This document shows, piece after piece, positions 1 to 11,819 of a stretch of 64,000 nucleotides of DNA. Within the stretch, counting starts at the first letter, position 1. Each line of letters opens with the position of its first letter. Source of the stretch: Phyllostachys edulis (taxonomy: Eukaryota > Streptophyta > Magnoliopsida > Poales > Poaceae); contig CM070559.1 in the NCBI GenBank assembly GCA_036346405.1, positions 43,031,518-43,095,517 of the forward strand. Reading direction: 5' to 3'. Both the position numbers and the translations under genes were made by a program. The notes beneath the pieces were generated by a model. The model made no database searches. It was not told the DNA's origin and saw nothing but the letters and a program-made list of their open reading frames with translations.

Positions 1-1009
1 ACAGCCGGCCTCTGTTTTTGTGCACAAGACCGTAGCCTCGAGTCGGTATCGAATCCCGACAAGCAAGACACAAGAGCTACAATGCAAATCCGCCGCCGCA
101 AGACGACAAAGAAATCGAATCACACGAGAACCAAAATACGCAACTGCTGGCTCTCAAAACTGAAATCTTAGTCGGATCATTGATGGCAGCCAAGCATAAA
201 CTAATCAACAAGTTGCTGCCACTAGCAATAAAAAACTAGAACTTCAGTCGGATCAATGAAGGCAGCCACAGCAAGCGAACAATCCAGGAACAACTTAATG
301 CAGCATCATATCAAACAAAGTGCGTGTCTTCTTACACACAAGAGCCAACAGGAACGGCAATAAAATAAACTGCAGCCAAAGCAATGAAAAGATCTAAAAC
401 AGCAAAGGCTATGAGCTACCTCGGCATGCACACAGAGAAACAGCAGCTGCCGCCTAGATCAATCCACTCAACACGCACAAGAAGAAAAAGTGGCGATCAA
501 CTACAGCCGCTGGCAAGGACTCCTGTTTTACAAATCGAAGGGACAACCAGACAAGCAAAAAACAACTATAAACTCATGAGCATGTCGATGCACTGCAGGG
601 CACTGAGCACATCATCACACGCACAGCTCGTGCAGCAGCATTCCACAAGACACAATCTGACAAGCAAGCACAGAGGAACCTCTGGGAGTCAAAATTTCCG
701 TCGCATCAACAAGCAGCCACGGTAGCAATCAAAAGATGCGGTCTCAGGGGCAAACAAAACCACAGATCCAAAGCAATAAAAAAGGCTAAACTTAATGCAA
801 AGACTGTGTTCCACAACTGATGGGACAAGCAAAAAGAACAACCGCCACCCAGATCAATTCACTCAAGAAATCGCTCACATGCATAGGCAAAACGGCGATC
901 ATTACAGCAGTCGCCCAGGGGCTCTAGTTTCAACGGGTGCTCAAAGGCACCGCCACAGGGCTCCAGAATTTGCGGGCACCTACGGGCGCATCAAACCTAT
1001 TTCTGTGGA

Positions 1010-1720
1010 AGGACAAGCCGCCGCCATGGGCTTTACTTTTCTGCGGGGCGCACCACGAATATCCCATCTCTATCCTTTTATATGACAGCCACCAACCCTA
1101 AAACCCTTTTAGAATTGGAGCTTCTAGAAGATTAAACCTAATGGGTTTCCATTAAGGCCCAACAACAACGGAACACACACGCATTCAAATTAAAGCGTCA
1201 TCTTCACTTCTATTGACCTAATCCCCTTCTTGACGCACCGTCTTGCGCCGTGGGTTGGCATTAGGTCACCAAGGCGGTATTTGGTAAAATTACCAAAATA
1301 CCCCTTCTCGATCTTTTCCGAAGACCGAGTCCAATCCTGTTGAAGCAATCGCCTGCTTCGCCACGTGTAGGTTGATCCAGCGGCTCTCATCGTGTCGGCA
1401 AGTCTCTCCTATCCGGTTCCCACCGGATCACCTTGGCACTTGCACCGACCCCTGTACCGCTTGATCAACCAGTCGCACCGAACTCCCTGTTCGATCATCC
1501 TTGTCTATTCTGCGCCACGCTTGAGTCCATTGACCTCACCCAACATCCTTGATCGTTCTAGACCTCAGCTCTCCAAGCTTAGTCCCGATCCTCCTCGCCG
1601 TTGACCGTCGTTGACCTACAAGCCACCTGCACAGCAATAGACAAGCAAACACGAATCCGGGAACAAGTTCTTCACAACTTGACCCACGTTAGTGAAAACA
1701 TGCAACATGCAACACATATG
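1010..1720 (-). other. LTR-like or gene-promoter-like stretch (minus strand)
   Basis: On the minus strand a good TATA box (CATATAAAAGG, complement of 1074-1086) follows a gene-like GC-balanced upstream region. The stretch between about 1190 and 1720 resembles U3/leader sequence of grass LTR retrotransposons, but no paired repeat, TSD or TG..CA end could be fixed. The preceding 170-1000 contains degenerate direct repeats, for example GTCGGATCAA-type units at 171 and 247. No protein family was recognised. It may be a retrotransposon fragment or a captured promoter. Confidence 0.25.
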
Positions 1721-2984
1721 TACTATAGCCTATGAACTCAATCTATTCCAAAGCCAAATTTCCAAAATGGCCGAAGATCAGCCTTTTAATTTTGCCGAAA
1801 ACGCGTGAAACTTCAAACCAAAAGCAACATTGCCAATTGTTTCATCATCCTAAGATCATGGGCATATCCCCATGATATCCACAAATTGTAAATCTTAGCA
1901 AACTACAAAGTAACCAATACAAAATACATCATATACTACATATTATTGCTAAAGTTTCAATTTTTTTCCTCTTGAGATGATAAAGTTTTAGGATTTGTGC
2001 TGTTCACATGTTGGAATGTCATCTCACATGTGACAGAACAAACCCCAAAAGTAAATTCTAAAACCTAAATATCACAATTTCCTATTGGCTTCCTCAAGAC
2101 CATGAAGGACAAAAAACAGTGTATGTAACAATTGTACGTTCATGAAATATATGCATTCAATCCATCTGCCATCACATGGCATGGTCATCAGAGAAGCAAA
2201 CCTGAAAATAGCACAAGAATCTCATGCATTGGTCCTAGCAAATCCACTTTAGGAGAAAAAAAATCAATAGTATGAAACATCTCATGAACTTACTAAAACA
2301 AAAAGATGTAGAAAATATAACAGCAGGATACAGTTATTCCACTCCACAATGAATGATGAAAATTGAAGCAAAACTTTGTCATTCCCATCAAGCATGGATG
2401 TCAAGATAATGAACAATAAGTTTTTTCTATACACCAGCATATAATAATAGGATTGCAGAGATGGCACACTGTCACACACACAGAGGATTGCAGAGATGGG
2501 CCACTGTCATACACACGTACATAGAGAGAGAGAGAGAGACAGAGAGAGAGACAGAGAAGCAGAGGTCAGAAGAGGGGAGAAGCATGGCGGCGGCAGGGCT
2601 AGCTCGCCAGCGGCAGAGAAACGGCTGTGAGGTGGCTTTGACCCAAAAAAAAATGGGTTGCTCAAGGCCGTAGGGAGCTAGGGGAGGAGACGTCATGTGC
2701 TATGGCGACCCGAGGCAGTGGGCAGCAGGCAGAGTGGTGATCGGCCACTCGTCAGCAAATCGCAATCCCAAGAACAACACGACTACTTGGATTATTAAAC
2801 CAAATAATAGGAGCAATACATTGGCAGAAACATCACCACCGGCATTGGGTGATTCTACAAATCCATGTCAATGTCCAAGAATGACCATGTGAAGCAGAGC
2901 AGTAGTACTCACTCTTCGAAGGCAACACGGCCTTTCGCACGATGCTCCCGCTGCTGGACCGGTCGCCGTCGATGGAGCTGCCGT

Positions 2985-3330
2985 CCGGGGAGGAGGGCAA
3001 CGGTGGGAGGAGGTGGTGCCGGGAGGGTGGCGGCCGGGGAGGAGGGGAGGCGCATGGAGGATGGAGCGGCTAGGGAGGAGGGCAACGGCGGGGAGTTACG
3101 TTGGGAGGAGAGGCAATGGGAGGCGGTCTTGGGAGGAAGGCACCATCGGGAGGAGAGCGGTGCGGGGAGGATGGGGCGGCTAGAGAGGAGGGCAACGGGG
3201 GGAGGAGGGGCGGCCATGGAGGAGGGCAACGAGGGAGGAGGGGTGGCGCTAGGAGGGGGCGGTCGGGGAGGAGGGGAGGCGTGGGGAGGATGGAGCGGCC
3301 AGGGAAGAGGATTTTTGGGAGGGGATAAGG
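2985..3330. repeat. G-rich purine minisatellite (GGGAGGAGGGCAACG-type)
   Basis: Imperfect units built on GGAGGAGGGCAACG recur near 2990, 3078, 3187 and 3223, separated by GGGCGGC and GGGGAGG variants. The G-run density on the plus strand would allow G-quadruplex folding. Open frames run through it on both strands, but their composition is repeat-driven (Gly/Arg one way, Pro/Ser/Leu the other), so I do not call a gene. It looks like the GC-rich first-exon region of a captured gene. Confidence 0.7.
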
Positions 3331-3419
3331 TGGAGAGGGGTCAGGAACCTTGTGCGCCTATCTCCTTTATTATTTTCATCTTCCCACCCAATGGTTTGCC
3401 CAATGTTTTGTCCAATATT

Positions 3420-3638
3420 ATCCTCGGCAGATATATTGACCTAGTTGAATTTTTTTAGGGCAGATGTATTGTAACTAATACAATAATTATTGCTAGCAGA
3501 TAAGTTGTTCTAAACAATAATTATTGCTGGCAGATAACATGACCCTTAATCTCTTAGATATTCCCAGCACATGTTTTGCCACTCATCCTATTTTTCTTCG
3601 GCAGATTATTGCCCTTAATACTATGCCATGGTGTAGTG
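3420..3638. repeat. Subterminal repeats of the left CACTA element
   Basis: A GGCAGAT-type word recurs near 3427, 3459, 3497, 3529 and 3599, usually followed by AT-rich DNA and TGACCC or TGCCC. Short repeats packed within about 200 bp of the end are typical of CACTA subterminal transposase-binding regions and support the terminus at 3638. Confidence 0.6.
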
Positions 3639-3742
3639 TGTAGTCTGGATGCAGGAGAACACAGTGTGGAAGGGGTAGTACTTATATGCTGGGCCGGCGT
3701 TGCGTACGCGGTTGCATTGTAATTCGGTTGAAGGAAATCCAC
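3639..3742 (-). pseudogene. GRF-type ORF of copy A, N-terminal fragment
   Basis: The N-terminus MDFLQPNYN followed by Ala/Thr/Pro/Ser-rich sequence matches the start of the copy B ORF at 49785. The left CACTA element cuts the frame after about 33 codons. Any remainder, with the zinc finger and coiled coil, would lie left of the window. A fragment with no function of its own. Confidence 0.75.
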
Positions 3743-3959
3743 GTCCGCGAGGCAGTGGCCCTGAGGAGACTCGTCGGGTCACGTCACTGCGCAAAGCTGA
3801 CTCGTCGGGCCACGTCGCTGCGCAAAGCTGACTCATTGGGTCATGTCGTAGTGTGTTGTTTTGTCGTTCTGAAAATTCGAAGGCATTTTCATACATAAAA
3901 TTTGAAGCGTTACAATATGGCTCTGTCGTCTGAGGATTTACAATCATTACATGAACCAA

Positions 3960-4280
3960 TTTAAGACCGTTAAGGTGGCGAAGGTGCACCGATAGGCTCA
4001 GTATGGTTCAGCAGAGTTTGGTAAGCGTACATGTCATCGTGACGAGGCATGCCAGCCTGGGGGACACCTCCGAAGAAATCATGAGTGATGGTCTCAAAAA
4101 ATTCACTCTCGGGGTACGATGCCTGCAACTCCGGTTGCACAGATGAGCTCTGCCCTTGGAGGTACGGTGGGATAATGAACCCGAAGGAGCTCTTCCCTTG
4201 GAGGTACGGTGGGACAACGAACCCGGAGGAGCTCTGCCCTTGAACGTACGGTGGGACACCGAACTCGGAGGAGCTCTACC
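3960..4280 (-). pseudogene. PMD gene of copy A, C-terminal part of last exon
   Basis: Minus-strand sequence equivalent to copy B 50108-50420. It covers 42-bp (14-residue) tandem repeats coding GQSSSGFGVPPYVQ-like units, then an acidic tail around FFGGVPQAGMP. A premature TAA (complement of 3970-3972) precedes the position of the copy B stop (3960-3962). The 10.6-kb CACTA element at 4281 interrupts the exon inside the repeat array. Together with pieces at 14881-15424, 41740-43073 and 45105-45511 it once formed a gene of about 2.6 kb. Confidence 0.75.
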
Positions 4281-4560
4281 CACTACAACAAAACTATCAC
4301 GTAGATACGCTTTTGTTTTGATGCTTTTATGTCTATCTCTACGCCGAGAAACATCTCGTATGTAAAAACGCTTCTCAAGACATTTTATATGACGCCACAA
4401 AATCTCTTACCCTAGGAAGGCACATATACGTTTACATTTATGTAGAGACGAATCTTGAGACGTTTGAGAATATGTCTGAGAATTAAGAGGACAAGATTTT
4501 AGTTACAGAGACGAATCTTGAGACGTTTTAGAATATGCCTCTACAGCTCTAGGAAAAGTA
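4281..4560. repeat. Left terminal and subterminal repeats of the 10.6-kb CACTA
   Basis: Begins at CACTACAACAAAA. A repeat with GAGACGAATCTTGAGACGTTT occurs twice, near 4444 and 4499, each followed by GAATATG and CTCTAC-like words. The GAGACG core recurs inverted as CGTCTC at the right end, as expected for CACTA transposase-binding repeats. Confidence 0.8.
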
Positions 4561-6863
4561 TTTTGTTTTATATTTTTTTGGGTGGGGACCGAAAGGACTA
4601 AAAATAATTTCGAAAGAATTTCGTTCAAATGTTTTGGATCATTTGCAAAAAATTAATGCTCCGAGGGGGCTTCAATCCCTGCTCGCAAAAAAAACAACGA
4701 CAACACCTTTCCACTGGGATGTCTCTCATCTCTTGTTTCTTTACTGATTGTCACTCTCTTTAACCTCTTTCTTGCCCCTATCTGATTCTATCCCAACAAA
4801 TGACTAGAGCATGATTCGGATCCCCACTGCTGCCGCCACTCCAAGAAGCGAGTGGTGGTGCCGCTTCGTAGAAGAACGGCCTCGACAAAGATCGGCAGCG
4901 GACTTATCTCGCCTCCCACCGAGCTCGTGACACGGGACACGCTGCATGCGGCTCACGGAGGCGGCACACAGACGCGCTTCGAGCGCCGCATCAAGCACGG
5001 ACCCATTTAACCCTCCTTCATAGTAGTTAGGTTGTTGCATTCGTAGCATATCAAATGTCTTGGAACATAATTTCTTCATGGAAATAGATAAGGTGTGTGT
5101 GACAAAAAAAAAGGTTACTTAAATTGTCCTATGATTTAGTACTGCATCATTGCCATACCATTCAATTATAATTCCATAGCATTCCATACCTTGCCTCGCT
5201 TTTATTTTAAACAAATTGTTCAATGTCCCATCAAGACAAGAACACTTTTTGGGTGGAGAGTGTCGATATGAACTGGAATGGTGTTGATGTTTTTGCATGA
5301 TTATTTATCAATTCATAAATTTATGCAGCATTACATTTGCTTACCTTATATTGTCGAAACCAGTTTGCAAAGATATATGAGATGCAAAAGTGGTTGCTTT
5401 CATAGTCTTGGACCAGATCAGCCTGCCCAAGTTGTAGATGAAGCTCCAAGCAATTTGGTATGACTAATACATAAATTTGAATAAATTTATAACCCGGGAG
5501 GAGTATATTTGAAATATTCATAGTGGCAACATCATGTCTTAAAGCCACCAAAATCATATATTGGAACTCCTTACTGAACTCAAAACCCTATTTCCATACC
5601 TTGTTCTCGTAGTTGCCTTTATTCAAGAATATGTTTTATCAGCAGAAACCAGAAAGCATCTCGTTTTAAGATGATTGAGTGTGGTTCAGTTTTAGTTCAG
5701 TAGCTTGTATGCCATGAGCTGCCATCCATGGGTAAATGGCAAAGCTGGTAATGTACCCATGATATTGTTCTCACTAGAACATCAAGATTCTTGTATTTCA
5801 TCTCAGAACAAAAAAAGTTTCTTGTATAGGCCAACCATCAAAGTATTAGCGAATAGCATCAATATTGGAGACATTTTCATGGGGAGTATGAATGTTTCAG
5901 CTGTAGTTTTGTAAATTTTAGACATTAATGATATTTTCAACTAGCAAAATTCTATCTCAAGGCTCATTCCAATGCCTCCAAATTTGGATTTTGATTGCTT
6001 ACTATAACTAAACATGTGCTCAGTGCTATACTATTCAAAGTGTTGTTTTTCACTAGGTTATTTAGTGCTGGATGTATTCACAAAATTTGATGACATTGTT
6101 GACCAATGACCAGTATGGCTGGCAACCTGGTATTAGATTACTCTTAGCCCTCAAAGGTAAAACTATAAGTGACTATCTTGAAGTATATAATAGTTCTGTC
6201 AGCTTGTGCTAGCACTGAATGTCTAGTTTTGTGCCTATGGCAAAATATATGGGTGAACAAACAACGAAACTAACATCTCCATTTGCCTTCAGGTTCTGGT
6301 TCAGGTTCATCTAGCTATTTTCCAACATGTTTTTCCACATGTTCTCTTCTCACCAAATGCTGCTAGCAATAACAGAATTCTTTTACCTGCCACATGGTCA
6401 TGTCCTAAGATCAATATTTTCTTGCAGCTTCTTGAGAAGCACCTTGATTCGAGAATCATCGTTGATGCATCGTAAATGCAAATCATTGAAGCCGGTGAAG
6501 AGAAGGGTAAAGGGTACCACAATGGATTCATACAGAAACAAGAAGTGCATTCATGGATTTATAAGATGCAATATGAACACAAGCTACTGATAACCAATAC
6601 CATTCAATAATTTGTTTATTAATGCTTCTATTTTGCAATATGAGCATCTATTATTTTGGTACTAATAACCAATACCATTCAATAACTTGTGGACTGGCAT
6701 GCTAAAAAAGGATCGATGGACAAAAATTGTAGATGGACATTCATAAATGTTAATCATGTATGGACTGTCATTATTGTTAATCATGTATGGCATTCATGAA
6801 TTGTAGATGGAGAAGAGGAAGCTTAAAAGGAGAAAGATGTTGGTTTTTGGCACCTCTTGTAGA
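4561..6863. other. CACTA interior without recognisable gene
   Basis: AT-rich sequence with one GC-rich island at about 4800-5030 that could be a captured exon; its translations match nothing I know. Short direct repeats around CATTCAT and TTAATCATGTATGG lie at 6740-6800, next to the hAT target site. No RNA gene or long conserved frame was seen. Confidence 0.5.
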
Positions 6864-6871
6864 TGGACATT

Positions 6872-7939
6872 CAGGGGCGGACCCTCCTTCAAATTTCAAA
6901 TTTCAAGTGCCCCTCGGCACAAAAAAGTGTTTAGAATTACATCATCTTTAGAATTTAGCTATGTGTTTTACTGAACAAAAAGTAATAGTCAAAGTTTGAG
7001 CAATTCTTGTAATTTGTTTTGCTTTCCTTACATGGTACTCTTACTTTCAAATAATTTGGTATGCTTATGAAAATGATTGTTTGAATTCAATTGTTATATG
7101 TCTTATTAGTTCTAAATGACTTGCAAACATCTAGTTCTTTTCTCTTAGGTCCACTACATGGATTTCGAAACTGTAAAAGTTAGGTTGTAGATATGCTTGG
7201 GTTTCTTCAGTAGCTTCATCCACGCTAAACTTAGAACAGCTGACTGGGATAGAGGTGCCAGATTTAAGTGTACAACATGGTAGAGTTGTTCCTTGTTATG
7301 CTAATCTGCCCTTGTGTGCAAGAGACTTATCAACACATAATGTGTTTTCTTTTGAGAGTGAGTTGAGATGATCAGTTATTTACTTTTACCTCACAATACA
7401 CCTTCAAAATTTTAATTCTTTATTGGCTTGATTTTGGCAGGATATGTACCAAATGACCACCGTAAGGTTGCTGCCAACTTTTCTCATGCATCGGCTGATA
7501 AAATTAAACGGAGGCCTGAAAGCCTAATAAACACCACTGTTGCTCCATGTGTGTCAGCACTACCAAAATGCAGCCCTGGTCTTGGTAGAGGTGTCAGTGG
7601 TGGAGTGCATAATGGCCATATAAAGGACCATTTCCTAGGTAAGTTATTTTTCTTCCCTTGTCTAAGTTGTCTTATGTATGAAACTGAGCTGAAGTTGTTT
7701 TTCATCATAAACATTATGACCAAATTTTGCCAGGTGATGCTGATCAAGTTGATAGTCCACAACCATCGACGTCTGGGAGTTCCAGTTCTTCGTCAGCAAT
7801 GTGTGATCGAACAACAAGCTCCAGTGCAATGACAACATTTTCGATTGACTCTATCTCAACATTTGGTTTTGGGTAATCCTTTTTGGTCCATGCTTGTGAT
7901 TCTTGCGATACCTAATATTTAGTCCTAGGTCCGCCCCTA
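6872..7939. mobile_element. hAT-type non-autonomous element, 1068 bp
   Basis: The left end is CAGGGGCGGACCC. The inverse of the right end is TAGGGGCGGACCT. The 8-bp TSD TGGACATT is present at 6864-6871 and 7940-7947. GGGGCGGA-type ends with 8-bp duplications are typical of plant hAT elements. No transposase is present; the element carries a two-exon gene fragment. It sits inside the 10.6-kb CACTA and is therefore younger than it. Confidence 0.88.
7441..7876 (+). pseudogene. Captured 3' gene fragment with spliced structure (inside hAT)
   Basis: A pyrimidine tract and CAG acceptor end at 7440. An open exon runs 7441-7638, then a consensus donor GTAAGT at 7639. A TTTTGCCAG acceptor ends at 7733, and a second exon runs 7734-7876 to TAA. 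The reading frame is kept across the intron (phase 1), giving about 113 residues. Exon 1 contains YVPNDHRKVAANF and KIKRRPESLINTTV. Exon 2 is Ser/Thr-rich and ends SIDSISTFGFG. I do not recognise the family; the Ser-rich tail suggests the C-terminus of a regulatory protein. It is not a hAT transposase. The intact frame over the splice points to recent capture, possibly Pack-hAT style. No promoter was identified. Confidence 0.55.
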
Positions 7940-7947
7940 TGGACATT

Positions 7948-9015
7948 CATTATTGTTAATCATGTATGAACCATATTGTCGAACTGCTATCCACCCTAAC
8001 ATTGGAAGCATGATTGTAGAGTAATTATGTTATTTTTTGGAACCTCTTGAAGTGTTTCGACGAGACCATTGGAACTTCTACAGGTACAGTTTTGGCAAAT
8101 CAACCTGAACGTGTCAATTCCTCATTGTGATATATACCTGATTTTACAGTAAACACAAACTTCTGCTGCAGGGAATTTCAGAAGTGGAAGAGGACTGTGA
8201 GCCCTAAAGGCTAAAAAGCTAGCAGCAGCCAGCAGATGCTTTGCTTATCTCGGTGGAGAAGCTGATTTCTGCTTTGCTTCAGTTTGGAGATGTGTGTTTA
8301 CTAGATGATTAGGAGTTGATTACAGTCAGGGGTGTGTGGACATTTCCATAGGTGTGTCTGTTTGGTTGTGTGGTTGACATAGGGCGTGTAACATCATTTG
8401 TATTATCATTGTATTTAATAGCTGATATAATTACAGACTTGTATGTTTAGAGCATTCTATAATTGCATACTGATTCTTAGGCTTGTCTTCAAAGTTGACA
8501 GCCACCTTGAAAATGTATGGACATAACTGCTATCTTCAGCAATGCACTACGCTATATGCATCTGTCGCTTTTGCTAGTGGCAGGGTTTTGAAATGTTGAG
8601 ACTAGTGGCAGGGTTTTGGAATGTTGAGATTTGTATTTGACACGCTCACGCTAGTTGCAAAGTGATTGCTTCTAGGTTGGCCCTGAACTTGTCTCTATGT
8701 AATCATACTGACTAGGCAAAACAAAAATTAATGATTGGGTTCCTCTTCTCTATACTGAAAGTGCATTGATTGTGCTCGAGGTATCAGAATCTCATTGCAT
8801 ATGTCAGGACCAGTATGCATGAAATTCGTGAATTTCAATAAACTTTGGTTCCATTTCAAAATTTCCATGAGCTTTGCCTTGCAATTTCAAAAGTTAAAAT
8901 AATTTCCTTGCCTCTAATTCAGATTTACAGAAATATAAAAGTTAATTGTATGCAAAACTATTTCTAAACTTGAATTTAAATTCAAATCAATTTTTAAACT
9001 TAATTCTGACAATTG
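7948..9015. other. CACTA interior without recognisable gene
   Basis: Contains a 3'-UTR-like stretch around 8160-8480 with TGTATTATCATTGTATTTAAT-like poly(A) signals on the plus strand, and the word GTGGCAGGGTTTTG repeated near 8577 and 8605. No coding frame of interest. Confidence 0.4.
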
Positions 9016-9019
9016 AGGA

Positions 9020-9245
9020 AGGTGAACTTACCACCTCTAGTGAGAGGGTTATCATACCCACTTCATCCATCAAACCAAACACCAGCTTGAACCATTCAGG
9101 ATCATCCTATCCAACCAACCAAACAAAATCTTGTATCATCACATCCAACCAACCAAACACCCTACTTGTATCATCTCATTCAACTTTATCCCATCCATCC
9201 TGCACCATCCCATTCCATCCAACTTCATTCACCCATCCAAATGCA
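9020..9245. repeat. CCAACCAAAC-rich short tandem repeats
   Basis: The word ATCCAACCAACCAAACA recurs near 9110 and 9145, each followed by a CTTGTATCATC unit, then CATCC/CATTC-rich sequence. The inverse (TTTGGTTGGTTGG) is typical of the low-complexity body of grass PIF/Harbinger-like MITEs, but no terminal repeats or TSD could be set. Confidence 0.45.
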
Positions 9246-9554
9246 CCCTTAATGTTACATGGGTGCACATCAGTATTGACTTAACATATCAGCTATGTTG
9301 TGATACACTTACATTGCTGGTATAAACATTGCGTATTCAGAGTTAGTGTGGAACCTGGATCTAATTTTCTTTTGGCTTCTATTTCAGAATCCAGGAGCAT
9401 GCTTATACATGCAGATGGATGAGCAGCTCACATGTGATGGCTTGCATCAACATACCCAAAGGCTCTATCTTTGCGCATGAAATGGACATGAAAATTGGCA
9501 GAATTAAGCCTCATATTGAGGCTGAGGTGCGGCAGTTGCCCTACGCCCAGCGTC

Positions 9555-9850
9555 TAGGTGGCCACCTAGGGGAATACTGATTTTACCATCCAAGTCATGG
9601 TAAAATTGGTCAAATCATGGAGTAGTCATTTCAAGTCATGGTAAAATCAGGTAGCTAGTCATTGCAAGTCATGGTAAAATCATAGAGTAAGAAATATAAA
9701 CGTCCAAGTCATGGTAAAATAAAGGAGTCACAGACGGTTATTAATATGAACCATCTGTTATATTAGCTCATCACAGACGGTTATTAATATGATCCGTCTG
9801 TGATATTAGCTCATTACAGACAGTTCATGTTAAAAATCGTCGGTAAAGTA
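9555..9850. repeat. Two adjacent short repeat arrays
   Basis: First array: CAAGTCATGGTAAAAT occurs four times between about 9590 and 9720, with looser variants between. Second array: CACAGACGGTTATTAATATG occurs twice (around 9728 and 9774), each followed by ..CCGTCTGTGATATTAGCTC or a close variant, then a third diverged unit. Each second-array unit holds an inverted pair (CAGACGG / CCGTCTG). This resembles CACTA subterminal repeats of a family different from the host element, so it may be a relic end. Confidence 0.5.
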
Positions 9851-10239
9851 TCTTTAAAATAAAGTAAAGAAGTCAGAATTGGAAATAAAGTTAGGAAGAT
9901 GTTATCTTTAAAATATTTTTTTAAAAAAGATTAAATCATAAAAAAGTTCATATATTAATTGCCTTGTATCATAACACACGTCCCATGAAAAATTTCATAA
10001 ACGAATATGTTGAATATTTAGAAAAATTTCATAAACGAATATGTAGAAAATATCAACACATGCAGATATTTTACAGATACATGATCGGACAGATATTATG
10101 TTACTCATTCTCACCTGCTAGATATTACAGCAAAATACCCATTTTGGCACACTATTTTCTTAGTTTTACCGCTTAAGAATAACTTGCCCGCCTTTTCCAA
10201 TTTTTTTTCCCTAATACATTATTTTCCCACGCCCTCCAT

Positions 10240-10605
10240 CTCTCCACCTCCCCACTTCTTCAACCTCCAAAGAAATCCAAAATTTGCTGCAGTCGGTGCT
10301 ACGCCTCTCCCCCTCGCAGGTGCTACTGGCCGGTGCTGTGCCTCCCCCCACGCCCGCGCCTCCGGCCTTCGTGCTGCGCCTCTCCCCCAACGCAGGTGTT
10401 GCGCCTCCCGCCACGCCCACGCCTCCGGCCTTCTCCACCCAAGGTATATCTGGCATTCCTCGGCCGCCGCCCCGTTCCTCCGCATTCTCTGCACCCTCCG
10501 CCTCCTCCGCCTCCATCCTCGCTCCCCCAATGATTTTCGCTTTCCTCAGCCGCCGCCCCATTCCTCCGCCTCTGCCTCCATCCTAACTCCCCCCTCACAC
10601 CTATT
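10240..10605. repeat. CT-rich low-complexity stretch with internal repeats
   Basis: The plus strand is dominated by CGCCTCC, CCGCC and TGCGCCTC words with an approximate internal duplication of the GTGCTGCGCCTCCC unit. Long frames exist in five of six frames, which is a compositional effect. It may be a captured GC-rich 5' exon; no family is recognised. Confidence 0.5.
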
Positions 10606-11819
10606 GCTGTGTGTAGTTCCATGCCACGGCCGACAACGGTGTTGAATCAAGTTAGTGGGGAACCAAGGGCGATGAATCGAGGGATCCATGACCGACAGCT
10701 GCGCTTCAAGGCTCAACGGCCGGTAGAGATATTGGATCAAGGAGGTGATAGACCCTCCCTCTCCACTAGCTATTTCTTTCTTGGTTGGATCTTGATGGTG
10801 AGGCTTGCATCATGGTCCCGTTGGATTGGAGTACCCTTCTTCTGCTCTAGGATCGGTCGCTTTGTCTGCTCGCCAACGACTGCAAGGTGAGGCTTCCTCA
10901 AGTAGTTGGTTTCTTCTACAATATTAGCAGTTGATACACAAGTACCAAAGGTAGGGAACCCAATCAAGAAACCATTCAGATTTTTTCGGACCTGCCTGCC
11001 TACTTACCTTCCATGGGGATGTGCTCGTAGGAGGCGGAGGCGGCGATGAAGGGGGACGCGATACGGTTGGTGTGGCGCAAGGGGACGGTCCTCCTCGCCT
11101 TCGTCTCCTAGTCCTGCAGCTCCTCCGTCACATTCCTCTCAGGTCCCTCGCTTCTCCGTCCTAATGCATTCATCCATCCTTCGTAGTGCCTCTTTGTGTT
11201 TGTACATTGTAGTATATCATAGTTGCTGGGATTCCTGCTTCCACAACACCATGTTAACCACTTGATGATGCATCGGTGTATCATTGTCAACTTGTTGTTA
11301 CCCTTGTACAATTGTTTGGAAGGGTCCAATGTGGTTGCCTCTCATGATCCCACCTTGTGCAAAAGAAGAAAAAAGAAATGGTGTTATTAACTAATTCATT
11401 GGTCAGCTTGTGTATCAATTGATTACTGGCCTAGGATTAATTCTTGCCTGCAAGTTATTGCCAACACTCACTACCTTGCTACTTGCCGATGGATTGTCCT
11501 AATCATGTGCGATATCGAGCCCCTAATACTTGAAATTCTATTATTTGTGATGATGTGCTAGAGCTTGGTGTGTTTACTTTGGACCACATTCTCAAGTTAA
11601 ATATGTCTTGGCCTTTCTATCAAGACGCCTATTACAATCTTTTGCCTTAACCTAACATAGTGTGCCATGTTTTGCTCCCTGCAAAGACTCGTAAAAAAAC
11701 ATAAAGTTATCTACGTGTTGGACTCGATGGGACTCTCATCGAAACCACTCCACCGTAAAAATTATTCCTTGCCTTGCTCCATAGTCTAACATTGGTCCCT
11801 TCATTCTACATGCTGCCAG

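Larger units (their letters stand above)
1..3638. mobile_element. CACTA-type transposon, right-hand part (left end outside window)
   Basis: The right terminus reads ...CCATGGTGTAGTG at 3638, the inverse of a CACTACACCATGG terminus. It is followed by TGT (3639-3641), a plausible 3-bp TSD. The sister element copy B reads straight through this point (around 49682), so DNA left of 3638 is inserted there. No matching left terminus was found between 1 and 3600, so the element should start before the window. The interior holds no intact transposase. It holds an LTR-like promoter stretch near 1.0-1.7 kb, a purine-rich gene-start-like stretch near 2.5-3.3 kb, and A/T-rich DNA between them (about 1.7-2.45 kb) in which I see nothing. 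The terminus is well supported; that all of 1-3400 belongs to this element is inference. Confidence 0.5.
3639..4280 (-). mobile_element. PMD/MULE-like element copy A, segment 1
   Basis: Closely similar to copy B from 49682 to about 50400. It holds the start of the GRF-type ORF and the 3' end of the PMD gene, both on the minus strand. It is bounded left by the CACTA end at 3638 and right by the CACTA insertion at 4281, and ends in ACC (4278-4280), the TSD of that insertion. Confidence 0.85.

Noticed and set aside
2909..3458. Overlapping long frames on both strands as a Gly/Arg-rich or Pro/Ser-rich protein gene
   Set aside because: All are produced by the GGAGG minisatellite; several frames are open at once and no domain is visible.
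10184..10645. Multi-frame ORFs in the CT-rich block as a gene
   Set aside because: Open in most frames, composition-driven, no splice context or motif.
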